Positions 59,095 to 64,000 of a stretch of DNA of 64,000 nt are shown here, one piece after another. The DNA comes from Heterohyrax brucei (Eukaryota; Chordata; Mammalia; Hyracoidea; Procaviidae), in assembly GCA_028571685.1 (NCBI GenBank), contig CM053143.1, positions 6,315,501-6,379,500 of the forward strand, written 5' to 3'. A program made the position numbers and the translations under genes. The notes under the pieces are model-generated. The model was not told the DNA's origin, ran no database searches, and worked only from the letters and a program-made list of their open reading frames with translations. Numbering within the stretch: position 1 is the stretch's first letter; each line of letters begins with the position of its first letter.

Positions 59095-59115
59095 TGGTAG
59101 CTCTTTTTATGTTTA
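59095..59115 (+). mobile_element. MIR SINE, third piece
   Basis: TGGTAGCTCTT followed by 'tttatg' continues the MIR 3' end after the L1D insertion (compare MIR '...aataaatgttagctattatt'). Short; the call rests on the flanking duplication. Confidence 0.5.
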
Positions 59116-60440
59116 CTTTGTCCAAGTAAGCTCATAGTGAGAAAAATGCTTACTATAACAAACAACCTTGGACTAATTTACTTGACGGCCATCAAGAAAC
59201 TTAACGCCCCATCAGAAGTGTGTTTGAATGTCCAGAAAATGGTCACAAAGAAGCTGTCAGTATTTCATGACACTGGAATTTGTTACAGTAAATTACGAGG
59301 CAGAGATTTCAAATCCTTAAAAATTTTAGTTCTTATTTCATTATAGTGCATAAAATATGAAGGTATTACTGGGTTGCTATTGTTTTCCTTACTACCTTAT
59401 CAAATTTTTAAATTGTTATACTGTATAAGGTACTAGTCATAATGTACATTATGATTAATTGAGTTAATATTGTTGTTGGGAATCACACCTATGAAGAGTC
59501 AGCCTTTGAGTCTATTATAGCATTATTTTCGTGGGAAAACCAAAGGACACACATCATTTAGTCAAGCAGACAGAGTGCAAGGGCAGAAAGAAGGCATCTG
59601 GAAGGCAGTTGACCTTGCTGAAATTTGCATTAAAGAAACGTCAGGGAAGAAGAGATACGACAAGTTACAAGAAGACACAATTAGAAAAATTCCTCAGGAT
59701 AGCACAGGATTAAAATTGAAGGACTCACTCCACATAAACAATGTTCATAGTTTAACAGAGACCAAACCACAAAAAAACTAAGAAAGAATGTGCTGCTCTT
59801 ACATCTGAGATAACAAAGTTGTGATCATTCTTGGCATTTAATACCATGTATTATCATGGCATTCGAGACTGCAAAAATTAAGTAGGAACTGTCTCACAAC
59901 AAAAAAATCCAAAACCAAACCTGATATTGTCATTTTTACTGACCTCTGCAAGGTGGAAGATACTTTTTCAACTTACACTTACCCTGGAAGATATCATCCC
60001 CCTGCCAAAAGCTAGGTGATCTATAGAACCCTCCCAGTACCCTAAACTGGGGATAGTCATCGCAGGTAGGAAGCAACTGTCCCAGCATTTTACTAAGATT
60101 CTGTGGAAGGTACCTAGGCAGCCTTAACTCTAGCTTCAGACAAAACTTTGAGCAGTATAAATTAGGGCTATAAAAATACAGTATATGTTTAAAATCTAAG
60201 TTTGTGCTTAAAAATCTAAGTTCCGAGCAATTGCAGTAAGAGACACTCTGAAGTTACACTGAAATGAAGAAGTGGCCCACTTGAGTTGGACGACTTCAAG
60301 ACAAGGGAGGCAGACGGAAGAGGAAGAGGTCCACTGAAAGACAAGGAACCAGAAGAATGAACAGAAAGTAGATTGAGAACATCTTTCCCTAAATTATACT
60401 GCACTGAAACCTTATGATCACACTGATATGATCAGCAAGC
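59116..60440. other. Unrecognised DNA with short open frames
   Basis: Frames of 60-69 codons at 59137-59346 and 59531-59781 are Lys-rich but match nothing I know. They overlap in two frames, so coding is doubtful. An old processed pseudogene is possible but unsupported. Confidence 0.35.
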
Positions 60441-60540
60441 AATCATGTGGATGGTACAGAACTGGGAAGCATTTTGTTTCATTGAACATGGGTTCACCAC
60501 TAGTCAGGGGCAGCTAGCTGGCAACTAACAACAACAAGAA
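60441..60540 (+). mobile_element. RTE tail fragment
   Basis: 'gatggtacagaactgggaag' and 'ggcaactaacaacaacaag' match the last ~100 bp of the RTE. Confidence 0.6.
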
Positions 60541-62414
60541 GGCACTTAGTGAGAATGGGGTGAGTTAATCCCAGAGATGCTTGTACAGTTGCCCTCCCCT
60601 TATTTGCAGTTTTGTTTTCCAAGGTTTCAGTTAATCCTTACAACTGTGTTTAAAATGTTAAACGAGTATGTAGCATGATGACTCGACGGCACTTGGCTTG
60701 GCTTAGTATGGTGTAATCTCAGGCCATATTGCTCCATCATTCACACAACTTGTATTACAGTATGTTGCTAGAACTGTTCTATTTTATTTTATTATGATGG
60801 AATGAAAACGTACATTCCCATATAAATTTGCATGCTCACCTATATGCAGCTCCGAACGCTCTACCTGCCCAGTGACAGCACACCCTTCGACTCTGCTCTA
60901 TATATGTCCTATCCTCCCAACAGTTTCCTATCCTCTCCTCTCCACCCACTGCCCTTCCTCCAGCAAGAAGTAGCAGGATGACATCCTATAGATGCATAGA
61001 ACCATAAAGTTCCTACAAGATATGGTCACGCTGCGTCACAAAGTCCAAACCACTGCTGTATGGAAAGTTGGCCTTGATTATGACTTATGGACAGGGGCAC
61101 CATCAGAGCCAGGGGCCATGCTCCCAGGGTAACCCTGAAGCCCCTGGACCACAAATTGCAGTCCTTTAGTGGCAAACTCAGGATGCACCCCTATTTATTC
61201 TTGTGTTGCCAGTGAGACTCAGCTTTGTGAGCTCCATCGTGGCTATCACTGGTGGTGGCCAGGCACCATCTGATTCTTCTGGTCAGAAGTCGATGTAGAT
61301 GTCTTCAGGGTTTTCTTTTCCCCATTTCACTCTTGTCCTTGGTGACCATCCGTTAGGACCATTTGCTGTATCCTCAGATGGCAGTTTCACAGCTTTTAAG
61401 ACACCAGACGCCACTCAATGATGTGGGGTACAGAGAGTCCTCATTAGCAAAATGCTAGCTGTGCCAATGGCTTTGATTTCATCTGAAAGCATGGTCCCTG
61501 GCCCCCACCCCAGCTGCTCTATCCTTGCAATATTGGGTTAAGATAGACAGAGTACTCAAATTGTGTTGAAGTCCAGTTATTATTGATCTTCTTTCTAATG
61601 TGTGCTGTCATCGATTTCACTAAACCAGATTTCTATCAACTTCTAATCTAAACCCTCCCCTTTTCTTCTATGTGTAAGTCTGTTTTTAAGTTCTTATTGT
61701 AGGGGTCTCATACAATATTTGTCCTTTTGTCTCTGACTACTTTCATTCAGCATAATGTTCTCCAGTTGAAATCAGGTTAAGAGATGTTTCCTGCAATCAC
61801 CATTGTCCTTTATCATTGCATAGTGTTCCATTGAGTATATATACCATAGTTTACCTATCCATTCCTCTGTTGTTTGGCATCTGGGTTGATTCCATCTTAT
61901 TGCGATTGTGGACTGTGCTGCAATGACCATTCGTGTGCATGTATCAGTTGGTGTGAATGTCTGTAGGAAATATTCCAAGCTGTGGAATTACTGGGTCAAA
62001 TAGTATATCTAGATCCATTTTCTTAAGGGGGCACCAGATTGCTTTCCAAAGAGTTGCACCATTTTGCAATCCCACCAACAGTGGAGGAGAGTTCCAATCC
62101 CCCCACAGCCTCTCCAGCATTTTTTGTTTTGCATTTTTTGGATCATATCCAACTTTGTTGGGGTGAGATGCTATCTCATTGTCATTTTGATTTGAATTTC
62201 TTTAATAGCTAATGATCATGAGCATGTCCACATGTGTTTTTTGGCTGCCTGGATCCCCTCTTTAGAGAAGTATCTGTCCATCTCCTTTGCCCATTGCTTA
62301 ATTGGATGATTTATCTTTTTCTTATCAATATTTTGTAGTGCCTTATAGATTATGGAGATCAGGTAACGGTGTGACATATAGTTACCAAATATTTTTTTCC
62401 CATTCTGTAGGTGG

Positions 62415-62959
62415 TGTGGTGGTCGAGATTATGTCAACTTGGCTACTCCATATTTGGCTGCCATATTAAGTGGCAGGGCGGGATTTGTGGTAGCTCCCCA
62501 CGCCTCAGCTCTCATCTCCTGACCTTCACTACGGCTGCTGGTCTGCTCACGTAGCCAGGAGCTCCTGCTCTCTTCTTCCGACATCTGGTTCCGGGACTTG
62601 AAGTAGCAGCTGTTGGACTCATTAGTCCTTACAGTTGACACTTGAGAGTTCTGTTCCCTGACCTGCTGATCCTGGGTTCGCCAGCCTCTGTAGCTTCATC
62701 TTGCCACCAGCTTAGGATCCACTGACCTACACAACCAATGATCTAGAACTCTGGTCTCTGACCTGCTGACTTTGGGTTCCTCAGCTTCTGTGGCCACGTG
62801 AGGCTTGTGCCAGAACTTGGGACATTCAGCTTCTGTGATTACGTGAGCTGTTTCCTGTATCTGTATCTGTCTATCTATCTATCTATATATATTATAAACC
62901 TTTCCTTGTACCTACGCGTGTTACTGGTTTTGCTTCCCTAGAAAACCCAGCCTAAGACA
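62415..62959 (+). mobile_element. Solo LTR (class III-like) in L1G
   Basis: Starts TGTGGTGGTCGAGATTATGT, ends ACCCAGCCTAAGACA, 545 bp, with a perfect 5-bp duplication GGTGG (62410-62414 and 62960-62964). Collapsing it restores the L1 ('ctgtaggtggccttttaatt'). It shares start and end style with the LTR at 3773-4528 but not with the MaLR set at 12933, 26754 and 42834. Confidence 0.85.
62860..62892. repeat. (TATC)n/TA tract in the LTR
   Basis: 'ctgtctatctatctatctat' then 'atatatat', near the LTR 3' end just before 'tataaacc'. Confidence 0.85.
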
Positions 62960-63301
62960 GGTGGCCTTTTAATTCTATTAATAAAGTCTTTAGATGAGCA
63001 AAGTGTTTGATTCTTAGTAGTTCTCATTTATCTATTTTCTTTCTGATGATTGTTGTTTGACAGATTTTGAAGTCTGTCTACATTGTATATTAAGCCTTCC
63101 ATTGCTGTTCCTACTTTTCCTTGGATGAGTGTTCTATTTTATTATCCTTTATCTTTTACTGTACCTAATCAACTGAACTTTATCATAGATACACATGTAT
63201 AGGACAAATCTTAGTATTTATGGGGTTCAGTACTATCCATGGTTTCAGGTGTCCACAGGAGTTCTTGGAATGGATCTCAAACAGATAAGAGGAGACTGCT
63301 G

Positions 63302-63624
63302 TATATCTGTTTGCAATCCAGTGTGTATTTGTATGCCTAGGGATATGTGTATATGCACAAATGCATGTCATGGGGTGTGCGTGTGTGTACACATTCATGT
63401 TCAAGTGTCAAGTCATGTGTGAAGTCCAATTGATCAGTGAGTGCTGAAGTACTGGGTTGAAGAGAATCAAAGTCTGCATTTAGATTCAAAACTGAGCATT
63501 GTGATCTGCCTTGGGCATAGAGGGGTGATATGCCTTGAAAGTGGAGGCGGATGTGAGCAGTCCTGGTACCAAAACCTACATCTTAAGAAGAAAACCCCAA
63601 ATAGTTGCTGTCCAGCAAGAATCA
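63302..63624. other. Unrecognised DNA with a TG-rich stretch
   Basis: TG-rich at about 63340-63400 ('gtgtgcgtgtgtgtaca'). The short open frames there are low-complexity. Confidence 0.4.
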
Positions 63625-63766
63625 CTTAGACAACATGTGTACAGAGTAGAATGGTACATCATAGATTTTTCAAGGCTGTCACCTTTCTGTGTGAATTCAA
63701 ACCTCTGGACTTGCAATTAGTAGTTCAGCACATATTGGATTGCACCATACAGGGACTCCAAAATAA
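63625..63766 (-). mobile_element. AfroSINE
   Basis: 'gtgtacagagtagaatggta', 'tttttcaaggctgtcacctt' and 'ccatacagggactcc' in complement order; diverged and lacking the tail. Confidence 0.65.
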
Positions 63767-64000
63767 TCTACTGTAGGCCTTACCCTATGTAAATTATATG
63801 TGGTTCTTGCAAATATGCCTAGTCATTCTCAGCAAATCTTTCTTTTCTCTGTATAAAGCTCTGGGTTAAAGGAACTCTTAATGCATTGTTGTTGAAAGCA
63901 TTTAGATCCTTCAAAACAATTCCTGTCAAATTGCGATGACTAAGGAACCAAGAAAGGGCACAGCTGATGAGCAGTATACTTTGCAGCATGTGCCAAAAAA
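63767..64000. other. Unrecognised DNA to the window end
   Basis: No repeat or gene recognised. Confidence 0.35.

Larger units (their letters stand above)
60789..63129 (-). mobile_element. L1G: 5'-truncated L1 in the Tigger element
   Basis: Same 3' end as L1A in complement ('acgtacattcccatataaat', 'gcatgctcacctatatgcag'). Flanked by a perfect 14-bp duplication TGTTCTATTTTATT (60775-60788 and 63130-63143). ORF2 C-terminal coding (from about 61740 rightward) has several stops; the complement of 61772-61978 still reads 'FTPTDTCTRMVIAAQSTIAI'. It is interrupted by an LTR at 62415-62959. Confidence 0.9.
60586..63301. mobile_element. Tigger-type inverted-repeat element, split by L1G
   Basis: Left end CAGTTGCCCTCCCCTTATTTG; the right end in complement is CAGCAGTCTCCTCTTATCTG. 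These inverted ends are typical of mammalian Tigger-derived (Tc1/mariner, pogo-like) elements. TA flanks both ends (60584-60585 and 63302-63303). Element sequence is 60586-60788 and 63144-63301, roughly 360 bp, so non-autonomous. No transposase. Confidence 0.7.

Noticed and set aside
1..64000. A new multi-gene biological system
   Set aside because: All identifiable coding remnants are L1 or RTE; no host, phage or bacterial gene cluster is present.

Overview
The window looks like intergenic nuclear DNA of an afrotherian mammal, most likely elephant or a close paenungulate relative. Three signs point there. There are many copies of the tRNA-derived AfroSINE, with the head 'acttaaccactgtgccaccaggg' (complement) and a tail ending in ACAACAACA. 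Several elements resemble the BovB-like RTE elements of Afrotheria. The L1, MIR, L2, MaLR-type LTR and Tigger-type relics are mammalian. I see no host exon, RNA gene, CRISPR array or prokaryotic feature. Every long open frame I could identify belongs to a decayed L1 or RTE retrotransposon. Family names rest on recognising sequence and on comparing copies within the window, not on a search.

Layout. 1-112 is the 3' tip of an L1. 2-4.7 kb is an ancient L1 3' region broken by an AfroSINE and an LTR. 5.5-6.8 kb is an old L1 holding a MaLR-type LTR. 7.26-10.33 kb is a young, 5'-truncated L1 (L1A) whose ORF2 has only a few lesions. 11.4-13.7 kb is an antisense L1 (L1E) split by a solo LTR. 15.25-16.05 kb is an L1 3'UTR fragment. 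16.84-26.07 kb is an antisense RTE split by a nearly complete antisense L1 (L1B, 17.72-25.14 kb), which itself holds an RTE fragment. A sense RTE 3' end follows at 26.1 kb. 28.2-28.9 kb is an L2. 29.0-31.8 kb is an RTE split by L1F. 32.6-38.1 kb is mostly unrecognised DNA with scattered AfroSINEs and LTRs. 38.1-40.6 kb holds two RTE copies head to head.

The most structured part is 42.7-59.1 kb. One MIR SINE is split into three pieces. The first break is a MaLR provirus (42834-45056, flanked by ACCAC on both sides). The second is an antisense full-length-type L1 (L1D, 45094-59094, 11-bp flanking duplication). L1D is in turn broken by a solo LTR, two AfroSINEs and a 6,984-bp sense L1 (L1C, 46376-53359, 14-bp duplication). 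L1C has a 5'UTR of tandem ~220-240 bp units, a YY1-like site near its first base and an ORF1 start in a strong Kozak context.

60.6-63.3 kb is another stack: a Tigger-type inverted-repeat element split by L1G, which is split by an LTR, with target duplications at both retroelement levels.

Nothing here works as a gene system. The value of the window is its readable history of insertions. I found no convincing new biological system. The best leads are the tandem L1 promoter units, the MaLR provirus with a tRNA-Leu-like primer site and an unusual 5' LTR, and the nested chronology.
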